This document shows, one piece after another, positions 9,350 to 18,800 of a stretch of 64,000 nt of DNA; the first letter of the stretch is position 1; every line of letters begins with the position of its first letter. Under the pieces are notes generated by a model. It was not told the origin of the DNA and searched no databases. It saw only the letters and a list, made by a program, of their open reading frames with translations. The position numbers were made by a program, and so were the translations under genes. This DNA is from Alphaproteobacteria bacterium (GTDB lineage: Bacteria > Bacteroidota > Bacteroidia > Bacteroidales > FEN-979): assembly GCA_009928665.1 (NCBI GenBank), contig SACF01000005.1, positions 81,474 through 145,473 on the forward strand. Direction: 5' to 3'.

Positions 9350-10480
9350 ATGAAAAAACTCTTTTTTCTTTTAATCATCGCGACCGTTCTGGCTTCCTGC
9401 AGCGGAACAAAAGACGAATATTCCTTAAAAGGGACCATCACCGGGGTTGACACGGGAATGGTGTATCTTCAGCGTTACGACATCGATCAGTGGATCAATG
9501 TAGATTCGGTGCGGCTCGACAAAGGCCAGTTCACCTTCAAGGGAAAGATCGGGTTGCCCGAAATGTGGCATCTGTCGATTCCCGAAAAGCAGGTATTCGT
9601 TCCTGTCTTCGTCGAAAACGCCCGGATCAAGCTAGAAATTTACCCCGACAGTCTGGATAAATCAACCGTCACCGGTTCCGGTTCGCATACCATATACCAG
9701 CAGTACGTTACCATCAACGAATCCATCAACAAAAGGATGGAAGAAGTATACAAGGAGTGGAAAAAGGCACGGGAGATCAACGATTCAGCCACCATGAAGG
9801 TGACCGATTCCCTCTCGAATGAACTTGATCTGGAACTGAAAAAACAGTTGGTAACCTTTGCCAAGTCGAACAACAAAACGGTGGTATCGCCTTACCTGAT
9901 CATGCGCAACAGTTGGCAATTTGAACTGGAAGACCTGCAGGATATCATGGCGGTCATGGATACGAGCCTGAATGGATCTCAATATATGAAGACACTGAAC
10001 AAGCGGATCGAGATTCTCAAAAGCGTTGCAGTCGGACAGATTGCTCCCGACTTTACACTGAACGATACCACCGGAACTCCTGTTCCACTTTCCAGGTTTA
10101 AGGGAGAGGTTGTGCTGGTGGATTTCTGGGCCTCCTGGTGCGGTCCGTGCCGTGCAGAAAATCCCAACGTGGTCAAGGCTTTCCAGATGTACAAATCATC
10201 CGGTTTTACCATTTTGGGCTGTTCCTTTGATCAGAATCGTGAAAAATGGCTGAAGGCAATCAAGGACGACAAGCTGACCTGGACCCATGTATCGGATCTT
10301 AAAGGATGGGGCAACGCGGCCGGCAAACTTTACGGGATCAACTCCATTCCTGCCAATGTACTTCTCGACCGCGACATGAAGATCATTGCGCGCAACCTCA
10401 GAGGCGAAGACCTGCTGAAGAAACTCGGGGAACTTATGGGACCGCCGGCCAGTGCAAAAAAAACAACGAAAAAACGATAA
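9350..10480 (+). CDS. DUF4369-type thioredoxin-fold lipoprotein (TlpA/ResA-like)
   Basis: 376 residues. The lipobox VLASCSG places the acylated cysteine at residue 17, so the mature protein is membrane-anchored. Residues 24-110 form a beta-rich DUF4369-like domain (KGTITGVDTGMVYLQRY). A helical linker leads to an AhpC/TSA-type thioredoxin domain from about 225 with the classical redox motif WCGPC (263-267). Such proteins reduce disulphides in the periplasm, often for cytochrome maturation or in place of DsbD-linked factors; the substrate is unknown. A second thioredoxin-fold gene with a different active site follows at 10773. Confidence 0.92.
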   Translation: MKKLFFLLIIATVLASCSGTKDEYSLKGTITGVDTGMVYLQRYDIDQWINVDSVRLDKGQFTFKGKIGLPEMWHLSIPEKQVFVPVFVENARIKLEIYPDSLDKSTVTGSGSHTIYQQYVTINESINKRMEEVYKEWKKAREINDSATMKVTDSLSNELDLELKKQLVTFAKSNNKTVVSPYLIMRNSWQFELEDLQDIMAVMDTSLNGSQYMKTLNKRIEILKSVAVGQIAPDFTLNDTTGTPVPLSRFKGEVVLVDFWASWCGPCRAENPNVVKAFQMYKSSGFTILGCSFDQNREKWLKAIKDDKLTWTHVSDLKGWGNAAGKLYGINSIPANVLLDRDMKIIARNLRGEDLLKKLGELMGPPASAKKTTKKR

Positions 10481-10485
10481 CGGCT

Positions 10486-10772
10486 GACGAAGAGCGGACA
10501 AGAATTGAGAATGGACAATGGACAATTGAGAATGGACAATGGACAATTGAAAATGGACAATAGAAAATGGAAAATGGAAAACGGAAAACGATTTGAGGAT
10601 GTGAAAATTTTGAATTGAATCTTTTTCCCTGATTCCCAACGCCCAATGCCTAATACCTGATTTGAACTTTGATCCTTGAACTTTGAACCCTCATACCCTC
10701 ATAACCTCTTACCCTGAAACCCTGAAACTTGCAAATCGTAGTTCATAAATCGAAATAATTCCTTTCGTTCTC
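10486..10772. repeat. Low-complexity intergenic repeat spacer A
   Basis: This 290-base gap carries no gene. It begins 5 nt after the stop codon with GACGAAGAGCGGACA (10486-10500), then an array of 7-9 bp near-repeats of AATGGACA and AATTGAG/AAATGGA type (10501-10590). A segment TTCCCAACGCCCAATGCCTAA (10634-10653 region) follows, then TTGAACTTTGA units (10660-10690), ACCCTCAT/ACCCTGAAA units (10688-10730) and AAATCG units (10732-10760). The first and third blocks recur almost word for word at 52004-52260. Confidence 0.85.
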
Positions 10773-12146
10773 ATGAAGCCTGTATTGACTTTGTTCTTTG
10801 TTCTTTGTTTCATGGCGGTGTCAGCCCAATGCTGTTTTGACGGGGTGATCAGGGGCTCAGCCGGTCAGACTGTTTTCCTGGGCTCGTTGTACGGCGAAAA
10901 AGTTACTATGGTCGATTCGGTTCGGAGTGATTCTACCGGTTATGTGCGTTTCAGGCTCGAGGGCCGGCTTCCCGGGATGTACCGCGTGAAATGGAGCAAA
11001 GATGGCTATGTCGACCTGATCTGGAACAAGGAAAAAGAGGATGTGCGGTTCATCACCGATGTCAGGCATCCCGCCGACAGTTTGCTGCTTCTCACTTCAA
11101 TTGAAAATCAGATTTACCGCGATTATACACGACTTGACGCCCTCAACCAGGAACGGCTCCAACTGCTCGTTCCGGTTATCGACTACTATCCCCTGAAGGA
11201 TTCCTTCTATTTTTCAGTGACCCGCGAAATGGAACGTATCCAGAAGGAACAACAGCAGTATGTCGATTCACTGACGGCCCGCTATCCGGCTTCCTATGCC
11301 GTGCGGATTGCGAAGATCTACCAGTCACCCTTCCTTCCCTCGTCCATGCTTCGCGACGACCGCCTGAACTACCTGAAACAACACTATTTCGACAAAGTTG
11401 ATTTCACCGATACCGCACTGATGCGCAGCCCGGTTTTCGCCAATAAAGCCATCTCATACCTGGCTTTATACAGCAACAACCGGTTGCCGCAGAAGCAACT
11501 TGAAGCGGAATTCATCAAGGCAGTGACCATCATGCTCGGAGCAGCCTCCGTAAGTCCCGATACCTACAAATTTCTCCTGGACTACGTGGTCGGCGGTTTC
11601 GACAAATATCATTTCGATGAGGTGATCACATACATAGCCGACAATTTCCAGGATCCCTTCTCGTGTGAAGATCAACAGCGGAAAACCGCACTCCAGAAGA
11701 AACTGGAGACTTTCAAGAAGATCGCGGTCGGCAAAACGGCTCCCGAACTGGAATTGGCCGACTCTAAGGGAAAGATGTTCCGGTTGTCGGCGCTTAGCTC
11801 CGAATATACCCTCCTCATTTTCTGGGCCACGCAGTGTCCCCACTGTGTATCGATGATGCCGCGTTTGAAGGAGATTTATGACGGACAGTCCCCGAAAAGA
11901 TTTGAGGTGATGGCGGTGGCTGTTGATACCAGCAGGGCTGAATGGACCCGTACAGTAAAGGAACAGAAGATGAACTGGATCAATGTTTCCGATCTGAAAG
12001 GCTTTTCAGGACGGGCAGCCGATGATTACAACATCTACGCGACTCCGACCATGTTCCTCCTCGACCGGGAGAAGAAGATCCTGTCGAAACCCATATCACT
12101 CCGGGAGATGGAACAGTCGTTGCGTGATTATAAGCTGCTCCGCTAA
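10773..12146 (+). CDS. Thioredoxin-fold envelope protein with CPHC motif
   Basis: 457 residues with a cleavable signal peptide (about 1-19, ending VSAQ; the two cysteines after it are not a clear lipobox). A DUF4369-like beta domain spans roughly 22-100, a long helical region follows, and a thioredoxin/AhpC-TSA domain starts near 317 with WATQCPHC (351-358). CPHC is the DsbA-type active site, more oxidising than the CGPC of its neighbour, although the domain is otherwise TlpA-like. A cis-proline segment (YNIYATPTMFLLD) is present. Likely periplasmic disulphide exchange or cell-surface stress function; substrate unknown. Confidence 0.88.
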   Translation: MKPVLTLFFVLCFMAVSAQCCFDGVIRGSAGQTVFLGSLYGEKVTMVDSVRSDSTGYVRFRLEGRLPGMYRVKWSKDGYVDLIWNKEKEDVRFITDVRHPADSLLLLTSIENQIYRDYTRLDALNQERLQLLVPVIDYYPLKDSFYFSVTREMERIQKEQQQYVDSLTARYPASYAVRIAKIYQSPFLPSSMLRDDRLNYLKQHYFDKVDFTDTALMRSPVFANKAISYLALYSNNRLPQKQLEAEFIKAVTIMLGAASVSPDTYKFLLDYVVGGFDKYHFDEVITYIADNFQDPFSCEDQQRKTALQKKLETFKKIAVGKTAPELELADSKGKMFRLSALSSEYTLLIFWATQCPHCVSMMPRLKEIYDGQSPKRFEVMAVAVDTSRAEWTRTVKEQKMNWINVSDLKGFSGRAADDYNIYATPTMFLLDREKKILSKPISLREMEQSLRDYKLLR

Positions 12147-12163
12147 CGATTCGCTGTTTTTTT

Positions 12164-12171
12164 TACCTTTG
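12164..12171 (+). promoter_or_regulatory. Bacteroidota -7 box upstream of ruvA
   Basis: TACCTTTG followed by C, an exact TAnnTTTG match, 49 nt before the ruvA ATG and just after the stop of the preceding gene. It argues that ruvA-sprA has its own promoter. Confidence 0.6.
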
Positions 12172-12219
12172 CACTTTTTTCCGGGTATCTGCCCATTATG
12201 ATTTTAAGTAACTATACGT

Positions 12220-12804
12220 ATGTATGAATACATCCATGGTCGACTGATTGAGAGGAATCCGGCCTATGCCGTAGTCGATAACAACGGGATCGGCTATCTG
12301 ATCCATATTTCAATCAATACCTATGGCAAGCTCAGGCAGGATGAAGAATGCACGCTGTATACCCATCTGGTGGTCCGGGAGGATGATATGCAGATTTATG
12401 GTTTTGCAGATTCCGATGAGCGTGAGTTGTTCCGTCAGTTGATCAGCGTTTCCGGAGTCGGTGTCAATACGGCCCGCATCATCCTTTCTTCTCTTTCGCC
12501 AGCCGAGCTCAGAGGCGCAATTGCAGGCGGGGATGCCCCGTTGTTGCAGCGCATCAAGGGGATCGGGGCTAAAACGGCCCAGCGGATCATCATCGATCTG
12601 AAAGGCAAGGTCTCAAAAGAGCTGATTTCCTATGAAAAAACCGGGGTTTTGCACAATACCGGGAAGGATGAAGCGTTATCAGGTTTGATCATTCTGGGCT
12701 TCCCCAAGATGCTTGCTGAAAAAGCATTAGGCAAAATCATCGAAACGGAAGGACCAGGCCTGACAGTAGAACAACTGATCAAACATGCGTTGAAAATACT
12801 GTAG
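12220..12804 (+). CDS. ruvA: Holliday junction branch migration protein RuvA
   Basis: 194 residues, normal for RuvA. It has the N-terminal OB fold (MYEYIHGRLIERNPAYAVVD...), helix-hairpin-helix motifs (SVSGVGVNTARIILSSL and RIKGIGAKTAQRIIIDLKGK) and the small C-terminal three-helix domain that contacts RuvB (about 148-194). It binds four-way junctions and loads the RuvB motor; ruvB is not in the window. sprA begins 39 nt downstream. Confidence 0.97.
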   Translation: MYEYIHGRLIERNPAYAVVDNNGIGYLIHISINTYGKLRQDEECTLYTHLVVREDDMQIYGFADSDERELFRQLISVSGVGVNTARIILSSLSPAELRGAIAGGDAPLLQRIKGIGAKTAQRIIIDLKGKVSKELISYEKTGVLHNTGKDEALSGLIILGFPKMLAEKALGKIIETEGPGLTVEQLIKHALKIL

Positions 12805-12843
12805 CATGCTGATCGCTGAATTAAAATCACCTTTGAGAATTTA

Positions 12844-15800
12844 GTGAAGAAATACGAATTATACTGTCTCATCAGCCTGGCCGTCCTGGTTACTCTTTGT
12901 TTCCCGGTTTATTCCGGTGAAACTTATGGTGGCTATGGGCTGCCTTTTCCTGTCATATCCCCGCCCGACACCTTGAAGCCGGGCGATACCGTACCCATGC
13001 GGTATCCCTTTGATGATGAGATGGTGATCCCCGGTTCCGGAAACGAACACCCACTCTACCTGAACAATCCCTCCAACCTGAAGACCACGATCGAATATGA
13101 TCCGTTGACGCGCCAATATTACTATTCCTATAAAATCGGCGAAACACGCTACCGCATTCCGACTACCCTTTCTTTCGACGAGTTTCAGAATCAGGACCTC
13201 CAGTCGATGGTTGACCAGTACTGGCAGGAGCGGGCAGAAACGGCCACGATGGACAATGCCAAGGGCATCATACCCAAGATCGTAATCCCAGGGAAGGTCT
13301 TTGAGACCATTTTTGGTAACAACACCGTTGACATCAGGCCCCAGGGTTCGGCAGAGATCAACTTCGGTCTCGTCTCGAACCGCCGCGACGATCCGATGCT
13401 CAACACCAGGCAACGACGGCAGACCAATTTCGATTTTGATGAGCGGATCCAGATGAATGTCATTGCGAAGATCGGCGACAAGATTGAGTTCAAGGTCAAC
13501 TACAACACCGAAGCGACGTTTGAGTTCGAGAACAAGCTGAAATTGAAATACGAAGGCAAGGAGGACGACATCATTCAGCTCATCGAAGCGGGCGACGTGA
13601 ACCTGCCGCTCAGCACCTCCCTGATCCATGGTACCGAGAGCCTGTTCGGTATCAAGACCAAGCTGCGATTCGGAAGGCTTACGGTGACCGCCCTTTACTC
13701 CCAGCAGAAAAGCGAGAACAAGGAGATCACGGTGGAAGGTAACGCGCAGACCACCCACGTGAAAATCAGGGCCGATGAGTACGAGGACAACAAGCACTTC
13801 TTCCTTTCGCAGGCGTTTCGCAGCAAATACAAGGAATCGCTGCGGAAACTCCCGATCGTGACCTCCAGCATCAACATCATCAAGGTAGAAGTGTGGATCA
13901 CCAACATCGGGGCTGCCGTATCGGAGAACCGCAATATTGTCGCGCTGATGGATATCGGCGAACCCCAACCCTATAATACCCGTCTGTTTACCGGAGATCC
14001 TACCCGTCGTTACCCGACCAACAGCGCCAACAACCTATACAAAGTTCTGATGCCCACCCCGGCCGATACCGTCGTGATGCGGAATATTAACTCGGTTGCC
14101 GGTTATTTGAAAAGCGCCCCGTTTTACATGATCGCCGGCGAGGATTTTGAAAAGGTTGAAAACGCCCGGAAACTGTTACCTTCAGAATATACCCTGAATT
14201 CAAAACTCGGTTTTATCTCGCTGAACACCCAACTGAATTCGGATCAGACACTGGCTGTTGCTTACCAATATCAGGTCATCGGTGACAGCGCCGTGTATCA
14301 GGTTGGTGAATTTTCCGATCAGGGGATCATCACCCCGCAATGCCTGATGCTGAAACTGTTGAAAAGTACCTCCATCAATACCAAGCTTCCCACCTGGGAC
14401 CTGATGATGAAGAACGTTTATAACCTGGGAGCCTATCAGTTGCAAGCCAACGATTTTACCCTGAACGTATTGTATACCGGAAACTCGAATGGTGTGGCTA
14501 CTGCCTACATCTCCGAAGGGCGGATCAAAGGCAGACCGCTGATCCAGGTACTGAACTGGGATAACCTGAACATGCAGCAGAATAAGCCTGCCGACGGGAT
14601 GTTCGACTTCATCGACAACGCGGCTACCATAGGGGGAACCATCCAATCATCGAACGGACGGGTTTTCTTCACCGTACTCGAACCATACGGGAGCGATCTG
14701 CGGGATTCCATTTATGATCCGGCCGACCCCAAAGGTTCCACGGAACTCGCGAATAAATACTGCTTTGATTCGCTTTACCGGATGACCAAGTCGATGGCCA
14801 AGCAGTATCCCGACAAGAACAAATTCATCCTCGATGGGTTTTACAAATCATCGGCGGGGTCTGAGATCTCGCTGAATGCCCTCAATGTTCCCCCCGGGAG
14901 CGTCAGGGTGACAGCAGGAGGCATTCAGCTCCAGGAGAATGTGGATTATACGGTCGATTACACCCTCGGGCGCGTCAGGATCATCAACGAGGGGATCCTC
15001 AATTCGGGCACCCCGATAAAGATATCGATGGAAAGCAATGAGATGTTCAACGTTCAGACCAAAAGACTGATGGGCGCACATCTCGATTACAAGATCAACA
15101 AGGACTTCATCATCGGGGCCACGGTCGTCAACCTCAACGAACGCCCCCTGACCCAGAAGGTCAATTACGGCGATGAGCCGATGTCGAATACCATATGGGG
15201 ATTGAATCTGAACTTCCGTTCCCAGTCGCGGCTGATCACCCGGTTCATCGACGCGTTGCCCCTGATCCAGACCAAGGCGCCCTCCTCCATTTCGGTGGAT
15301 GCTGAATTTGCACATTTCATACCGGGTCATTCAAAGGCGATCGGTAAGGCCGGTACGACTTATATCGATGATTTTGAAGGAGCCAAATCAACCATCGACC
15401 TCAAGAACATGGCCATGTGGTACCTGGCCAGCACCCCCCAGGGACAAACAACCCGCGAGATGTTTCCGGAAGGAGCCACCGGTACCGATCTGCAATACGG
15501 TTACAACCGTGCAAAACTGGCCTGGTATATCATCGACCCGCTGTTTTACGATAAAAGTACCAGCCTGGTCCCGCCGAATGTGTCGAACGATGAACTCTCA
15601 GGCCAGTATGTACGCCAGGTCTGGGAAACCGAGATCTTCCCCAACAAAGAACCGCTGAACGGCGTCCCGGTCAACCTGTCGGTACTTAACATGGCCTACT
15701 ATCCTTCGGAACGGGGAGCCTATAACTATGAGGTGACCCCGACCGGCTTTTCCAAAGGTCTTAATGCCGACGGAACCCTGACGAATCCCGAAACACGGTG

Positions 15801-18800
15801 GGGAGGAGTCATGCGAAAAATCGAAACGACCGACTTTGAATCGACCAACATCCAGTACATCGAATTCTGGCTGATGGATCCTTTCGTTTATGATTCGACC
15901 AATAGCGGTCAGTTATATTTCAACCTTGGCGATATTTCTGAGGATATCTTACGCGACGGGCGGAAGGGCTATGAAAACGGATTACCGACTTCGGATGTTA
16001 TCACAGATGTCGATACCACCATCTGGGGCCGGGTTCCAAGGTTCCAGGCGCTGGTGGATGCATTCGACAACAATCCCGATTCGCGTCCATACCAGGATGT
16101 GGGTTACGACGGCATCCGCGATGTCGATGAAATATCGTTTTTCGATACCGGATACATCTCGAAAGTCCGCACCATCTTCGGTCAGGCCTCCGGGGCTTAT
16201 AAAAATGCTTCAACCGACCCGTCGGCCGACAATTTCCATTATTTCAGGGGTACCGACTACGACAATGATCCCAACTTCAGCAGCATACTGAACCGTTATA
16301 AAAAGTTCAACGGGCCCGAAGGCAACAGCGCGACGCAGGAACAGTCGACCGAATCCTATTCCATCACGGGAACCACCCTACCCAACGTCGAGGACATCAA
16401 CAAAGACAACACCCTCAGCGAACAGGAACGGTATTATCAGTATATCGTTAACCTCGACCATCAGAATATGAAGGTCGGAACGAATTACATCACCAACGTG
16501 TACCATGCCTACGACATTCCGCTGGCCAACGGTACGCGTGGTAATGTAAAGTGGTACCAGTTCAAAATTCCCATCCGCACACCCGACAAGGTGATCGGAA
16601 ATATCAGCGATTTTAACTCCATCAGGTTCATGCGAATGTTCTTCAAGAACTTCCAGCGGCCGATCGTCTGCCGGTTCGCTTCGCTTGAATTGTCGCGCGG
16701 CGAGTGGCGCAAGTATAACTACAGTCTGCTCGCACCGGGTGAATACCTCCACGACGACAACCAGAACGCGACCCAGTTCGACATTGCCACCGTGAGCCTC
16801 GAGGAGAACGGAAGCAAACAACCCATTCCCTATGTAATGCCTCCGGGAATCCAACGGGAGACCAACTGGGGATCGACCAACCAGCAGAAACTGAATGAGC
16901 AGTCGATGTCGTTCAAGGTTTGCAATCTTGTCGATGGCGACGCCCGTGCTGCCTACAAAACGACCGATTTTGATTTCCGGCAGTTCAAACGGCTGAAGAT
17001 GTACGTTCATGCCGAGCAATCAATCCGCTCGCAAAATCTGAAACGGGGCGACCTTACCATCGTCATGCGGCTGGGTTCTGATTTCACCGAAAACTATTAC
17101 GAGTATGAAATCCCGTTGAGTTTTACCCCCTGGGGAACGCGGGCGGATGACCCGGATGCCATCTGGCCGGAGAGCAATGACTTCGATATCGATTTAGAAC
17201 GGTTGGTTGAGGTCAAATACAACCGGCTGGTAGCCCGGAGCAATTCCGGTACGCCGATTTCCGAAACGGTTCCCTATGTTGAATATGACGGGGTCAACAA
17301 GATCACGGTGGTGGGATCTCCAACCATAAGCGATGTCAGGGCCATTATGATCGGGATCAGAAACCCGAAGAAAAGTCCGCAAACCCCCGATGACGACGGG
17401 CAGGCGAAATGTGCCGAGATATGGGTCGATGAGTTGCGGCTGAGCGATTTCAATAAAAAGGGAGGTTGGGCGGCTCAGGCCCGGGTAGCCGTCGAATTAG
17501 CCGATCTGGGAAGGCTGCAATTGTCGGGAAGTTACATGAGTTCTGGTTTTGGTACCATCGAGGTGAAGCAGACCAAGCGCGATATGGAAGCGATCCTGAC
17601 ACTGGGCGTCGACACCGATCTGGAACTGGGTAAATTCTTCCCGGCGAAAACCGGGATCCGGATCCCCATGCACTTCGATTTCTCGATGCAGCAGAACAGT
17701 CCACGGTACGATCCGCTCAATCCCGACCTCTACCTGAGCGATGTGCTGGGCGCGTTTGATACCAAAGAACAGAAGGATTCGATCCGGGCGATCACCCAGG
17801 CTTATACCCAAAGGAAAAACTTCAACCTGATGAATGTCAGGAAAGAACGTACCACCGACCGGAAACCACGGGTCTACGACATTGAGAATTTCAATGTCAG
17901 CTACAGTTATTCGGAGATCTACTCCCGCAATGTCGATATCGAATATGACCTTCATAAAAAATATGCCGGGGGGATCGGTTATAATTATTCAGCCCAGCCC
18001 AAAAATGTCCAGCCTTTCAAGAGCGCCAAATTCCTGAACAGTACGAAAGCCCTGGCGCTGATCAAGGAATTCAACTTCTATTACCTTCCCAAATCGTTTA
18101 CATTCCGGACCGACATGAACCGGGAGTTCACCAAGCGGAAATACCGGAACAAAAGCGCCGCCATCATTCCGCTCGAGACCTATTATGTGAAGAGCTGGGA
18201 CTGGACCCGCACCTACGATCTGAAGTATGATTTTTCAAAATCCTTCAAGATCAGCCTGGTCGCCAATGCAGCCTCCTTCATCAACGAACCGCCCGGCGAG
18301 ATCAACCGTTCGAACCGGGATCAGATCTGGAGCGAGGTCTTCTCCGGGGGCACAATGACCAATTATAACCAGGGATTCAATGTGACCTGGGATGTGCCGA
18401 TCGGTAAAATTCCCCTGATGGATTTCATTACCCTCAACGCGGGCTATCAGACCACTTACCGGTGGACGGCCTCAGCATTTTCGATCCGGGATGAATTCGG
18501 AAACAGCATCGAGAATTCGAATACCAAAGCCCTGAACGGCGGCCTGAATCTGGTGACCCTATACAACAAGGTTCCCTACCTGAAGAAACTCAACCAGAAT
18601 ACCCCGCGCACCACCCGGGCGAAGCCTCCCGAGCCACCTAAAGTCCAGAAGGATAAAAATCTCGCGAAGCAGGACAGCATCAAGGAAAAGAAGGATAGAC
18701 CCGATATCGGAAAGATTATTCTCGATGGTACCGTCCGCTTTCTGATGGGGATCCGGAGCGCGAAGTTCACCTATACCCAGGCCTCCGGGACGCAGCTTCC

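Noticed and set aside
10501..10590. CRISPR-like array
   Set aside because: Units are only 7-9 bp and degenerate, with no spacers of even length and no cas genes.
12859..13968. 369-codon open frame antisense to sprA
   Set aside because: No domain or signal, fully inside sprA; a shadow.
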